64,000 bases of DNA from Polaribacter sp. MED152 (lineage in GTDB: Bacteria; Bacteroidota; Bacteroidia; Flavobacteriales; Flavobacteriaceae): assembly GCF_000152945.2 (NCBI RefSeq), contig NC_020830.1:2862501-2926500 (forward strand), in the 5' to 3' direction. Shown in pieces: positions 44,120 to 54,100 of the stretch (its first letter is position 1; each line of letters starts with the position of its first letter). The notes under the pieces were generated by a model. That model was not told the DNA's origin. It worked only from the letters and a program-made list of their open reading frames with translations, and ran no database searches. The translations under genes and the position numbers were made by a program.

Positions 44120-44989
44120 ATGCAAAAAATTAAAAATTTAGCGTATTTATTGGCTTTAAGTCTTTTATTATACTCTTGTGGTGAATACCAAAAAGTGTTA
44201 AATAAAGGTAGTGTAGAAGAAAAATACAAGATGGCCGTAAAAATGTACGAAACAAAAAAGTTTAGCAAGGCATTGCGTTTGTTCGAAAAAGTTACACCAG
44301 CTTACAGAGGTAAACCACAAATGGAGCGTATTCAGTTTATGGTTGCACAATCTAATTTTAATGTAAAAAATTACACAACTGCTGGTTATTATTTTGATCG
44401 TTTTACAAAAAACTATCCAAGTAGCTCTAAAAACGAAGAGGCTGCTTTTTTATCTGCCTATAGTTACAAACTAGCTTCACCAGTTTCAAGTAAAGACCCT
44501 ACAGATACAAGAAAAGCATTAGAGTCTTTTCAAATGTTTATCAATAATTATCCAGATTCTGACAAAATAGAAGAAGCAAATCAACACTATAAAGAGTTAA
44601 GATACAAGCTACAGAAAAAATATTTTGATATTGCAAAGGTGTATTACACTACCGCAGATTATGATATGAGAAACTATAAAGCAGCTATACAAGCTTTCGA
44701 TAATTTATTAGCAGATTATTTAGGATCTGAATTTAAAGAAGAAGCTTTGTTTTATAGATTAAAAGCAGCACATGATTTTGTATTAAAGAGTACAGAAAGA
44801 AGAAAACCAGAAAGAATTAAAGATGCTATTGAAGCATATGATAAATTAGTAAGAAATTACCCAGAATCTCAGTACTTAGAAGAGGCTAATGAGATGTTGA
44901 CTACCTTGCAAAAAGAAGATGTAAGAGTGGCTGCATTAATGGCTAAAGTAAAAGAAATAGAAAAAGGTAAGGTTTTAAATAATAATTAA
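44120..44989 (+). CDS. bamD: Outer membrane protein assembly factor BamD
   Basis: A 289-residue lipoprotein: signal core 8-17, lipobox LYSC with Cys20. Five TPR-like helix pairs follow (EEKYKMAVKMYETKKFSKALRLFEKV, NYTTAGYYFDRFTKNYPSSSK, DTRKALESFQMFINNYPDSDKIEEA, then KAAIQAFDNLLADYLGSEF), the BamD arrangement. BamD joins BamA in folding outer-membrane beta-barrels from the periplasm. It heads a tight block bamD-rpoZ-coaBC-porD-recN; rpoZ starts 4 nt after its stop. Confidence 0.93.
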   Translation: MQKIKNLAYLLALSLLLYSCGEYQKVLNKGSVEEKYKMAVKMYETKKFSKALRLFEKVTPAYRGKPQMERIQFMVAQSNFNVKNYTTAGYYFDRFTKNYPSSSKNEEAAFLSAYSYKLASPVSSKDPTDTRKALESFQMFINNYPDSDKIEEANQHYKELRYKLQKKYFDIAKVYYTTADYDMRNYKAAIQAFDNLLADYLGSEFKEEALFYRLKAAHDFVLKSTERRKPERIKDAIEAYDKLVRNYPESQYLEEANEMLTTLQKEDVRVAALMAKVKEIEKGKVLNNN

Positions 44990-44993
44990 TATT

Positions 44994-45314
44994 ATGGATT
45001 ATAAAGACACAAAAGCAGCTATAAGTACTATTACTTATAACAAGAACGAGATTGAAGCACCTACTGAAAATATCTACGAAGCAATTTCTATAATTGCAAA
45101 AAGAGCAAATCAAATCAATTCTGATTTAAAGAAAGAGTTAGTAGATAAATTAGATGAGTTTGCTACTTATAATGATAGTTTAGAAGAGGTTTTTGAAAAC
45201 AAAGAACAAATAGAAGTTTCTAAATTTTACGAGCGTTTGCCAAAGCCAACTGCAATTGCAGTAGAGGAGTGGTTAAATGATAAAGTATATTACAGAACTC
45301 CAGAAGCAGAATAA
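44994..45314 (+). CDS. rpoZ: DNA-directed RNA polymerase omega subunit
   Basis: A 106-residue Bacteroidota-type omega subunit. The core NIYEAISIIAKRANQIN corresponds to the conserved helix with the A-x-R-A motif; the C-terminus is longer and acidic (FATYNDSLEEVFENKEQ) as in other Bacteroidota. It helps assemble and stabilise RNA polymerase by binding beta-prime. It lies between bamD and coaBC with gaps of 4 and 3 nt, a gene order conserved in the phylum. Confidence 0.9.
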   Translation: MDYKDTKAAISTITYNKNEIEAPTENIYEAISIIAKRANQINSDLKKELVDKLDEFATYNDSLEEVFENKEQIEVSKFYERLPKPTAIAVEEWLNDKVYYRTPEAE

Positions 45315-45317
45315 ACC

Positions 45318-46529
45318 ATGTCTGTTTTAAGTGGTAAAAAAATTCTTTTAGGCATTACTGCAGGAATTGCTGCTTACAAAACAGCCAGTTTAGTTCGCTT
45401 ACTTATAAAATTAGACGCAGATGTTAAAGTAATTATGACACCTGCGTCTAAAGATTTTATAACACCTCTTACACTTACCACACTTTCTAAAAACCCTGTT
45501 AATTCTGCTTTTTATGATAAAGAAGATGAAAACGAGGTTTGGAATAATCACGTAGATTTAGGCCTTTGGGCCGATTATTTTTTAATTGCACCTGCAACTG
45601 CAAACACACTTTCCAAAATGGCAAATGGTGTTTGTGATAATTTGTTGTTAGCTACATATTTATCTGCTAAATGTCCTGTTTATTTTGCACCAGCTATGGA
45701 TTTGGACATGTATAAACATCCTTCTACAAAAGAAAGTTTGTCCAAACTTCAATCGTACCAAAATGTAATGATTCCTGCTACTTCTGGAGAATTAGCAAGT
45801 GGTTTGGTTGGTGAAGGTAGAATGGCTGAGCCAGAAGATATTGTATCATTCATAGAAAATGATGTACTTTCTAAATTACCATTAAAAGGTAAAAAAGTAT
45901 TGATTACTGCAGGGCCAACTTACGAGGCTATAGATCCTGTTCGATTTATAGGAAATCATTCTTCAGGTAAAATGGGTTTTGCAATTGCTAAAACTGCTGC
46001 TAATTTAGGAGCTGAGGTTTATTTAATTTCAGGGCCAAGTCATCAGAAAATAAAACATTCTTTGGTAAAGAGAATAGATGTGGTTTCTGCTGAAGATATG
46101 TATATTGAAGCACATAAGCATTTTGAGGAGGTTGATATTGCTATCTTATCTGCAGCAGTTGCAGATTATAAACCAAAAAATATAGCAGATCAGAAAATAA
46201 AAAAGAAAGATACTTCGTTAACTATTGAGCTAGCACCAACAAAAGATATTTTAGCCTCATTAGGTGCTATAAAAAAAGATCAATTTTTAGTTGGCTTTGC
46301 ATTAGAAACAAATAATGAAGTTGAGAATGCTATTGGCAAAATAAAAAGAAAAAACTTAGATGCCATAGTTTTAAACTCGCTAAAAGATAAAGGTGCTGGG
46401 TTTGCAACGAATACAAATAAAATTACTATTATTGATAAAGATTTTAATCAGAAACCATTCGATTTAAAGTCTAAAGATGAGGTTGCTAAAGACATCATCA
46501 ATGAAATTATACTAAAGTTACATGCGTAA
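45318..46529 (+). CDS. coaBC: Phosphopantothenoylcysteine decarboxylase/synthase CoaBC
   Basis: A 403-residue bifunctional enzyme. The N-terminal flavin domain (CoaC, about 1-180) has GITAGIAAYKTASLVR, the NNHVDLGLWAD segment with the active His, PATANTLSKMANGVCDNLL, and the PAMDLDMY motif with Met. The C-terminal CoaB domain (about 190-403) has the CTP-binding ITAGPTYEAIDPVRFIGNHSSGKMG. Together they turn 4'-phosphopantothenate and cysteine into 4'-phosphopantetheine for coenzyme A. Its 3' end overlaps the next gene by 8 nt. Confidence 0.95.
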   Translation: MSVLSGKKILLGITAGIAAYKTASLVRLLIKLDADVKVIMTPASKDFITPLTLTTLSKNPVNSAFYDKEDENEVWNNHVDLGLWADYFLIAPATANTLSKMANGVCDNLLLATYLSAKCPVYFAPAMDLDMYKHPSTKESLSKLQSYQNVMIPATSGELASGLVGEGRMAEPEDIVSFIENDVLSKLPLKGKKVLITAGPTYEAIDPVRFIGNHSSGKMGFAIAKTAANLGAEVYLISGPSHQKIKHSLVKRIDVVSAEDMYIEAHKHFEEVDIAILSAAVADYKPKNIADQKIKKKDTSLTIELAPTKDILASLGAIKKDQFLVGFALETNNEVENAIGKIKRKNLDAIVLNSLKDKGAGFATNTNKITIIDKDFNQKPFDLKSKDEVAKDIINEIILKLHA

Positions 46530-47412
46530 ATTAATTCTTCTATTAACCTTGTTTTTTGTGGCATTCAATAGCAATTCGCAAGAATTGAATTGTTTGGTGA
46601 AAATAAATTATGAGCAAATTGCAGGTTCAAATAGACAGGTTTTTGTAACCTTAGAAAATGCACTTTCAGAATTTATCAATAAAACAAAATGGACAGAAAG
46701 AGTTGTTCAGGCTGAAGAACGAGTAGATTGTGCAATGAATATTATCATCACCTCTAGAAATGATAATACGTTTAATGCAACAATTCAGGTGCAATCATCA
46801 AGACCAATTTATGGTTCTAGCTATTTAACACCAATTTTAAATATTAAGGATAACGATTTTACATTTCGTTATAATGAGTTTGATCCTCTAAATTATAACA
46901 GAAACGCTTTCGATAGTAATTTAATATCTACCATTGTTTTTTATGTTTACACAATTTTAGGAGTAGATGCAGATACTTTTTCTAAATTTGGTGGCGATTA
47001 TGAGTTGAAAGAAGCTCAAAATGTGATGTTGCAAGCACAGCAAAGTGGTATTGCATCTTGGCAAAATGTAGTTGGTAAACAAAATAGATATTTATTGATT
47101 GATAATTTGTTAGCTCCTAAACTTAAAAAGTATAGAGAGGTGATGTATGATTACCATATAAAAGGGATGGATAATTTTGTGTCGAACAAAGAATTTGCCA
47201 AACAAACCATAGAAACTAGTGTGCTCTCTATGGAGCAGTTGTTCAATAAAACAGTGGGTAATTACTTAATTCGAATCTTTTTTGATGCAAAAGCCAATGA
47301 AATTGTAAATATATATTCAGATGGCCCAAGAACTAAAAATAGTTCTAATGTTAGTACTACATTAAAAAGAATTTCTCCAAATAATAACGCAAAGTGGAGA
47401 AATATTGAATAA
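46522..47412 (+). CDS. porD: DUF4835 family protein, T9SS-linked (PorD-like)
   Basis: A 296-residue protein with a signal peptide (about 1-19, FNSNSQ) and a beta-rich mature part typical of DUF4835: VKINYEQIAGSNRQVFVTLENAL, QVQSSRPIYGSSYLTPILN, FYVYTILGVDADTF and LLIDNLLAPKLKKYREVMYDYH. Public annotations of this family in flavobacteria use PorD, a protein tied to type IX secretion; I am recalling that name and it may be wrong. It should be periplasmic or outer-membrane attached. It overlaps coaBC by 8 nt and precedes recN, the usual order in this phylum. Confidence 0.78.
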   Translation: MRKLILLLTLFFVAFNSNSQELNCLVKINYEQIAGSNRQVFVTLENALSEFINKTKWTERVVQAEERVDCAMNIIITSRNDNTFNATIQVQSSRPIYGSSYLTPILNIKDNDFTFRYNEFDPLNYNRNAFDSNLISTIVFYVYTILGVDADTFSKFGGDYELKEAQNVMLQAQQSGIASWQNVVGKQNRYLLIDNLLAPKLKKYREVMYDYHIKGMDNFVSNKEFAKQTIETSVLSMEQLFNKTVGNYLIRIFFDAKANEIVNIYSDGPRTKNSSNVSTTLKRISPNNNAKWRNIE

Positions 47413-47472
47413 TATTTTCTTTTAATTTTCTGATATTATTTCACTAATTTTAACCTACAAAAATTAGTAAAC

Positions 47473-49125
47473 TTGCTTACACAACTTTCTATAAATAACT
47501 ACGCTTTAATCAATCAATTAGCTATTGATTTTTCTTCTGGTTTGTCTATTATAACAGGAGAAACTGGAGCAGGAAAATCTATCTTGTTAGGTGCTTTAGG
47601 TTTGGTTTTGGGTAACAGAGCAGATTTATCTTCTTTAAAAGATACTACTAAAAAGTGTGTAGTAGAAGCTAAGGTTGCTATAGAAAGTTACAATTTAATA
47701 AGCTTTTTTAATGAAGTTGATTTAGATTACGAAGCAGAAACCATTATAAGAAGAGAAATTTTGCCTTCTGGTAAATCAAGGGCTTTTGTAAACGATACAC
47801 CAGTAAAGTTAAGTGTGTTAAATGAGTTGAGGGTAAAGTTGATTGATGTTCATTCTCAACATCAAACCATGCAATTATCAGATAATGGTTTTCAATTTAC
47901 TATTCTTGATGCACTTGCTAAAAATAAGGCTGAATTAGAAAAATATGCTGTTCAATTCAAGAGGCTAAATCAATTAAAGAAAGAATTTCAGGAGTTAGAA
48001 CAATCTCAAAAAGAGGCCAATCAAAAACATGATTATAATTTGCATTTGTTTAATGAGTTAGATGAAGCAAATTTAAAAGCCGATGAACAAGAAGATTTAG
48101 AGGAAAAATTAGAAAAGCTTAATAATATTGAAGATATTAAACTTAATATTTCTGAGGCTTTAGAAATTTCTGAGAATGATGAAATTGGTATTCAAAACTT
48201 ACTAAACACTTTAGAAAACAGGTTGTCTAAAATCGCGGGTTTTTCTAAAGAATATCAAAACTTATCAGAAAGAGTAACTTCTGTAAAAATTGAGTTTGAT
48301 GATATTGTTTCTGAATTAGAAAATGCAAATGAAAATGTAGATTTTAATCCGAATGAAATAGAGGAGCTAAATGATAGATTACAGTTAATTTACAACTTGC
48401 AGAAAAAGCATTATGTAAATTCAAATCAAGAATTATTAGCTGTTTTAGAAGAATTATCCACTAAAGTTTCTCAAGTCGAAAATGCTGAAGAAACTATTAA
48501 TAATAAAAAGAAAGAAATTGAAGAAGTCTCTAAAAAGTTAGATGCTATTGCTTCAATCATTTCAAAAAATAGAACCAAGGCTATACCTAATTTAACCAAA
48601 GAGTTAGAAACTCTTTTAGCAGATTTAGGTATGGAAAATGCACGTTTTTCAATAAAAGTAAATTCTGGCAAAACTTATTTCGCAAATGGTAAAGATGAAC
48701 TTTCATTTTTATTTTCGGCAAATAAAGGAGGGAATTTTGGCGAATTAAAAAAAGTAGCTTCTGGTGGTGAATTGTCTAGAATAATGCTTTCTGTAAAGAA
48801 GGTGTTGTCTGCAAATACACAGTTACCAACCATTATTTTCGATGAAATAGACACAGGAGTTTCAGGTGAAGTTTCTAACAAAATAGCAGCTATTATGCAG
48901 CAGATGAGTAATAATATGCAAGTTATCGCTATTACCCATTTACCACAAATTGCAGCAAAAGGTGTTAATCATTACAAAGTATTTAAGAAAGACGAGAATG
49001 GTATTACCACAACAAATTTAAAACAACTTTCTAATGAAGAAAGAGTTGTAGAAATTGCAGAAATGTTAAGTGGTAAAGACATTTCAGATTCAGCTTTAAC
49101 ACATGCCAAAGAGTTATTAAATTAA
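47473..49125 (+). CDS. recN: DNA repair protein RecN
   Basis: A 550-residue SMC-like ATPase. It begins with TTG at 47473 (LTQLSINNYALINQLAIDF, the family N-terminus). Walker A GETGAGKSILLGALG is near residue 31. A coiled coil spans about 150-360 (ELEQSQKEANQKHDYN, EVSKKLDAIASIISK). Signature SGGELSRIMLSVK and Walker B TIIFDEIDTGVSGEV follow, then AITHLPQIAA. RecN gathers broken DNA ends in recombinational repair. It closes the bamD-rpoZ-coaBC-porD block. Confidence 0.95.
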   Translation: MLTQLSINNYALINQLAIDFSSGLSIITGETGAGKSILLGALGLVLGNRADLSSLKDTTKKCVVEAKVAIESYNLISFFNEVDLDYEAETIIRREILPSGKSRAFVNDTPVKLSVLNELRVKLIDVHSQHQTMQLSDNGFQFTILDALAKNKAELEKYAVQFKRLNQLKKEFQELEQSQKEANQKHDYNLHLFNELDEANLKADEQEDLEEKLEKLNNIEDIKLNISEALEISENDEIGIQNLLNTLENRLSKIAGFSKEYQNLSERVTSVKIEFDDIVSELENANENVDFNPNEIEELNDRLQLIYNLQKKHYVNSNQELLAVLEELSTKVSQVENAEETINNKKKEIEEVSKKLDAIASIISKNRTKAIPNLTKELETLLADLGMENARFSIKVNSGKTYFANGKDELSFLFSANKGGNFGELKKVASGGELSRIMLSVKKVLSANTQLPTIIFDEIDTGVSGEVSNKIAAIMQQMSNNMQVIAITHLPQIAAKGVNHYKVFKKDENGITTTNLKQLSNEERVVEIAEMLSGKDISDSALTHAKELLN

Positions 49126-49126
49126 G

Positions 49127-49134
49127 TATCTTTG
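49127..49134 (+). promoter_or_regulatory. Candidate -7 element of fabI
   Basis: TATCTTTG is a full TAnnTTTG match starting 2 nt after the recN stop codon and 52 nt before the fabI ATG. There is no clear -33 element at the usual distance. Confidence 0.45.
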
Positions 49135-49178
49135 TCTTATCAACTAAAAAATAACCAGTAAATAGAATATTTAGTATT

Positions 49179-49994
49179 ATGTATAATTTATTAAAAGGAA
49201 AAAGAGGAATTATTTTTGGAGCTTTAAATGAGCAATCAATTGCTTGGAAAGTTGCTGAAAGAGCACATGAAGAAGGTGCAACTTTCGTTTTAACAAATGC
49301 ACCAATTGCTTTAAGAATGGGCGAGTTAAATGCTTTAGCAGAAAAAACAAATTCTCAGGTTATAGGAGCAGATGCAACATCTATGGATGATTTAAACAAT
49401 CTAGTAGAAAAGTCTATGGAGATTCTTGGAGGTAAAATAGACTTTGTTTTACATTCAATTGGTATGTCTGTAAACGTGCGTAAAGGAAAACATTATACAG
49501 ATCCTAAATACGATTTCACTACAAAAGGTTGGGATATTTCAGCAGTATCTTTTCATAAAGTAATGAATGTTTTATACAACAAAAATGCCATGAGTGAGTG
49601 GGGTTCTATTGTAGCTTTAACATATATGGCAGCTCAAAGAGTATTTCCAGATTATAATGATATGGCAGATAATAAAGCATATTTAGAGAGTATTGCACGT
49701 AGTTTTGGGTACTTCTTTGGTAGAGATCACAAAGTTCGTGTAAACACAATTTCTCAATCACCAACACCTACTACTGCAGGAAGTGGAGTAAAAGGTTTTG
49801 ATGGTTTTATAGAGTATGCAGAAAAAATGAGTCCATTGGGTAATGCAACTGCTTTAGAATGTGCTGACTATACTATTACTATGTTCTCAGATTTAACTAA
49901 AAAAGTAACTTTACAAAACTTGTTTCATGATGGAGGTTTCTCTAACATGGGTGTAAGCGATCCTGTAATGGATAAATTTGTAGGCGAAGAATAA
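49179..49994 (+). CDS. fabI: Enoyl-[acyl-carrier-protein] reductase FabI
   Basis: A 271-residue NADH-dependent enoyl-ACP reductase. KRGIIFGALNEQSIAWKVAERAHEEG is the FabI nucleotide-binding segment with the ALN-x-SIAW feature. DFVLHSIGMS gives the conserved substrate loop, and the catalytic area is YMAAQRVFPDYNDMADNKAYLES, with the Tyr and Lys of the Y-x6-K type shifted as in Bacteroidota members. It reduces enoyl-ACP in the last step of each fatty-acid elongation round. It is monocistronic with its own terminator. Confidence 0.95.
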   Translation: MYNLLKGKRGIIFGALNEQSIAWKVAERAHEEGATFVLTNAPIALRMGELNALAEKTNSQVIGADATSMDDLNNLVEKSMEILGGKIDFVLHSIGMSVNVRKGKHYTDPKYDFTTKGWDISAVSFHKVMNVLYNKNAMSEWGSIVALTYMAAQRVFPDYNDMADNKAYLESIARSFGYFFGRDHKVRVNTISQSPTPTTAGSGVKGFDGFIEYAEKMSPLGNATALECADYTITMFSDLTKKVTLQNLFHDGGFSNMGVSDPVMDKFVGEE

Positions 49995-50100
49995 GGGTTT
50001 TGTAAGAAGCAATTTCCTGCTTTTACTACTCGCTTTTTTCGTACCTCAAAAGAGCTCAAACAAAACGTTCAATCAGGGCTAAACCTGTTTGCCAACAATT
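49995..50100 (+). repeat. Degenerate flavobacterial dispersed intergenic repeat, copy 2
   Basis: The gap after fabI holds AGCAATTTCCTGCTTTTACT, then CGCTTTTTTCGTACCTCAAA, AGAGCTCAAACAAAACGTTC and AATCAGGGCTAAACCT, ending with GTTTGCCAAC at 50087-50096. That final 10-mer is identical to the end of the 30921-31096 copy. The GCTTTC...CAGGGCTAA layout is, from memory, typical of this repeat family. Confidence 0.5.
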
Positions 50101-50110
50101 GTAAAATATT

Positions 50111-50144
50111 AAAATGCAAATCTTATTTAGGTTTGCATTTTTTG
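50111..50144 (+). terminator. Terminator of fabI
   Basis: AAAATGCAAA (50111-50120) pairs with TTTGCATTTT (50132-50141) around an 11-nt loop and runs into T residues. It lies after repeat copy 2. Confidence 0.8.
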
Positions 50145-50182
50145 TATTTTTACAAGAACTACAAAAGTAAAACCAGTTATCA

Positions 50183-51145
50183 TTGCAGCATTCTAATATT
50201 AACTTTTCTATTATTATTCCAGTTTACAATCGTCCAAACGAAATAGAAGAATTGTTGGCGAGTTTGGCAAAGCAAAATTTTAATCAAGATTTTCAAGTGC
50301 TAATTATAGAAGATGGTTCAGATAAAAAAAGCGATGTAATTGTAGAAAGTTATCAGACAAAACTTAACATAGAATATTTTTACAAAGAAAACACAGGAGC
50401 AGGAGCTAGCAGAAACTTTGGTATGCAAAAAGCATCAGGAAATTATTTTATCATCCTAGATTCAGATGTTATTTTACCTGAGCAATATTTAACTGAGGTT
50501 CATAAAGCCTTACTCAAAAATTATACAGATGCTTTTGGTGGGCCAGATGCTGCTCATAAAAGTTTTACCTATTTACAAAGGGCAATCAATTACTCTATGA
50601 CCTCTTTATTAACTACAGGTGGCATTCGTGGTAAAAAACAGGCTGTTGGTAAATTTCAGCCTAGAAGTTTTAATTTTGGAATATCAAAATTCGCTTTCAC
50701 CAAAACCGCTGGTTTTTCTAAAATGAAGAATGGAGAAGATATCGATTTAACCTTTAGGCTTTGGGAAAATGGTTTTAAAACTCAACTTATAGAAAGTGCT
50801 TACTTATTTCATAAAAGAAGAAGTTCTTTACAACAATTCTTTAAACAAACCTTTGGTTTTGGAACAGCAAGACCAATTTTAAATGCTAAGTTTCCTTCTA
50901 CTTCAAAAATAACCTACTGGTTTCCTAGCCTATTTATTTTAGGCTTTGCTTTTAGTATTGTTTTAGTCTTATTTGGTAATCTGTATTTATTTAGTTTTTA
51001 CTATTTATACTTCATAGCACTCTTGCTAGACGCCACTTGTAAAAACGGATTTATAGTTGGTTTTTTAGCTATATTTACTTCACTAACTCAGTTTATGGGT
51101 TATGGTTTAGGATTTTTAAAGTCTAAATTTTTTATCAGTAACTAA
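50183..51145 (+). CDS. Family 2 glycosyltransferase, membrane-anchored
   Basis: A 320-residue GT2. It starts with TTG at 50183 (then QHSNINFSIIIPVYNRPNEI), since the GT-A fold strand follows directly and no ATG is nearer. Landmarks are VYNRP, IIEDGSD, NTGAGASRNFGM, ILDSDVILP (DxD) and NGEDIDLTFRLWENG. The C-terminal part has two or three hydrophobic segments (about 250-310) that place it on the inner membrane. It should add a sugar to a lipid or surface glycan; the acceptor is unknown. The haloperoxidase gene follows after 19 nt. Confidence 0.9.
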   Translation: MQHSNINFSIIIPVYNRPNEIEELLASLAKQNFNQDFQVLIIEDGSDKKSDVIVESYQTKLNIEYFYKENTGAGASRNFGMQKASGNYFIILDSDVILPEQYLTEVHKALLKNYTDAFGGPDAAHKSFTYLQRAINYSMTSLLTTGGIRGKKQAVGKFQPRSFNFGISKFAFTKTAGFSKMKNGEDIDLTFRLWENGFKTQLIESAYLFHKRRSSLQQFFKQTFGFGTARPILNAKFPSTSKITYWFPSLFILGFAFSIVLVLFGNLYLFSFYYLYFIALLLDATCKNGFIVGFLAIFTSLTQFMGYGLGFLKSKFFISN

Positions 51146-51164
51146 CATTTAATCAAATTAATAA

Positions 51165-54100
51165 GTGGCAATGCAATTTCATAAAAATATCATTTTTATT
51201 TTAGTGCTTGTACATTTTCTGGTTTATCAAAATGCGCAAACTCAAAAGCCTTTTAAACATGTAGAAAGTAAAATTGGTTTTCAAAATTTAAAAGAAAATA
51301 ATGGAGTTTCTGTGGCCGATTTTGATGGTGATTATGATTTAGATGTTTTTGTTGTTTCTGTTTGGAAAGATGAAGCAGGTAATCAAACCACCCAAAGTAA
51401 ACTATTTCGAAATAATGGTAATGGTTCTTTTACAGATGTTACTTTTGGGTCTGGCTTAGAGAATTTGTTGCCAACCGAAGATTTAGACGCCACTTATGAT
51501 AATTTTCTTGGTTTAAAAGGTTATAAATTTGGAGCTTTTTGGGGAGATTATGATAATGATGGTGATCCTGATATTTTCTTCACGTATTTATCTAAAGTGC
51601 AGTTATTTGAAAATATAGGCGATGGAAAATTCCAAGAGGTTACAGATATAGCAGGTATCACTAAAATAAACGATTGTGAAAATACAGGCGCAGTTTGGTT
51701 TGACTATGATAATGATAGCTTTTTAGATTTATATGTAGTAGACTGGAAAGGCTGCAATACCAATACCTTATATCATAACAATGGTAATGGAACCTTTACA
51801 AATGTAACTGCATCAACCAATATTATCACACAAATAGATTTACCTGGTTATACACCCTTTCCTTTCGATTTTAATAACGATGGTTTTATGGATCTTTATA
51901 TCACGAACGATCTTCGAAAACAGAATCAGTTATTTATCAATAATAATGGACAATCTTTTACAGAAGCTGCTACAAATTATGGCTTAGAAGCTAATTTTAA
52001 TGATATGGGCATTGCCATTGGCGATTATGATAAAGATGGTTATTTTGATTTTTACGTTACAACTATTGCAAATAATTCGCTTTTAAAAGGTAATGAAAAC
52101 AACACTTATACGAATGTTGCAGAAAATTTATTAATAAACAATACTAACTTTTCTTGGGGAACAAAATTTGGCGACTTTGATTTAGATGGTGATGAGGATT
52201 TAATCGTTGTAAATGGATTTAAGAATTCCAGCGAAGTAGAATATAACAACGTGTTTTTTGAAAATAATACAGTAGATAATGAGGTGGTTTTTTCTACTAC
52301 TCAAATAACAGGAATTGAAGATTTAACTGTAAGTGTAGAGGTATTAGATTTTGATTACGATTTTGATGGTGATTTAGATTTAATCGTAACCAACTCAGAT
52401 CGAAATACTTATTTCTACGAAAACACAACTAGAGATGCTTCTAACTTTAATTTAACAAAATGGTTTCAGTTAAGTTTAGAGGGTACAATATCAAATAGAG
52501 ATGCAATAGGTACAAAAATCACCTTAATTACAGATGAAGATACTTATATTCGATATTATTCAGGAGTAGGTTTTCTGGGTCAAAGTTTAAAACCTGTTCA
52601 TTTTGGTTTAGATGATGCAACAAAAATTAATCAGCTGATTATAAACTGGCCTTCAGGTCACGTAGATTCTTATTCTAATTTAGAACTAAATACTTTTGGT
52701 AAGGCTATAGAGAATGATTCTTATGCAAAACTTAACATACAACCAGCGATTAAAGTTTCTGGTTGTACAGATGTAAATTCGTGTAATTATAATCCTCAGG
52801 CAACCATTAATGATGGCTCTTGCAAGTATTTGGAAGTAGCAGATGAAATTAGTGGAAATACTACACCAGCTTATTTTAGCAAAGAAACCTATAGTTTTAG
52901 CACCTCTAATGGTGCAGATATTTCTTGGCAAGTTGATGGAGGAGAAATACTAAGTGGTCAAGGAACTTCAGAAATAGTAGTTCAATGGCAATTTCAAACT
53001 GGAGGAAAAGTAAGTTTAGGATTAGCTTCAGAATCTTGTAAAAGTCAAGAGGTAACTAAAGCAATCATTTTAAGTTTACAAAACCTTGCAGAAAATAAAT
53101 CAATAGCGCGTATTTGGAATGAAGCTTTGTTAGAGGCAATTAGAGGAGATTTTGCAAGGCCAACAATACATGCTCGTAATTTGTTTCATGTAAGTGTTGC
53201 TATGTTTGATGCTTGGGCAATTTATAGTGACAAAGCAACTCCATATTTAATGGGCAATAATGTAAATGATTTTACTAGTAATTTAAATGATTTTACACCA
53301 AATGAATCCATTGAAGCTTCAAGAAAAAAAGCAATAAGTTATGCAGCTTATCGCGTATTAAGTTATCGCTTTAAAAATTCTCCAAGCCATAATACAACTC
53401 AACAAAAGTTAAATGATTTGATGAGTCAACTTAATTTTGATATTAATTATACCGATATTAATTATGAAGATGGCAATGCAGCTGCATTAGGTAATTACAT
53501 TGCAGAAACTATAATTAGTTATGGCAATCAAGATGGTTCTAATGAGTTGGCAAATTTTGAAAATCAATTTTATGAACCTGTGAATAATCCCTTGGTTCCT
53601 GAAACTCCTGGAAATTCAGAATTATCAGATCCTAACAGATGGCAAACATTAAGTTTAGACACTTATATAGATCAAAGTGGGAATTTAATTGAGGGTGATG
53701 TCATAGATTTCTTGAGTCCTGAATGGGGTGTAGTTGCGCCATTTTCTTTAGAGAATGAAGATAAAAAAGTGATATTTAAAAACAATAATAATTATACGTT
53801 GTATCATGATATTTCTGCTCCACCATTATTAGATGAGAATGATTTGGTTTCCTCCAATCACTATAAAAACGGATTTACGCAAGTCGCAATTTGGGGAAGT
53901 CATCTAGACCCAAATGATAATGTAATGTGGGATATTTCTCCAAAATCGATAGGTAATTTATCTTCAAATAATTTCCCAGATTCTTATTCGAATTACGATA
54001 ATTTTTACAAACGATTTTTAGGTGGTGATAGTAGTGAAGGTCACAATACAAATCCAATTACGAACGAAATCTATGAAACTCAAGTTGTACCTAGAGGAGA

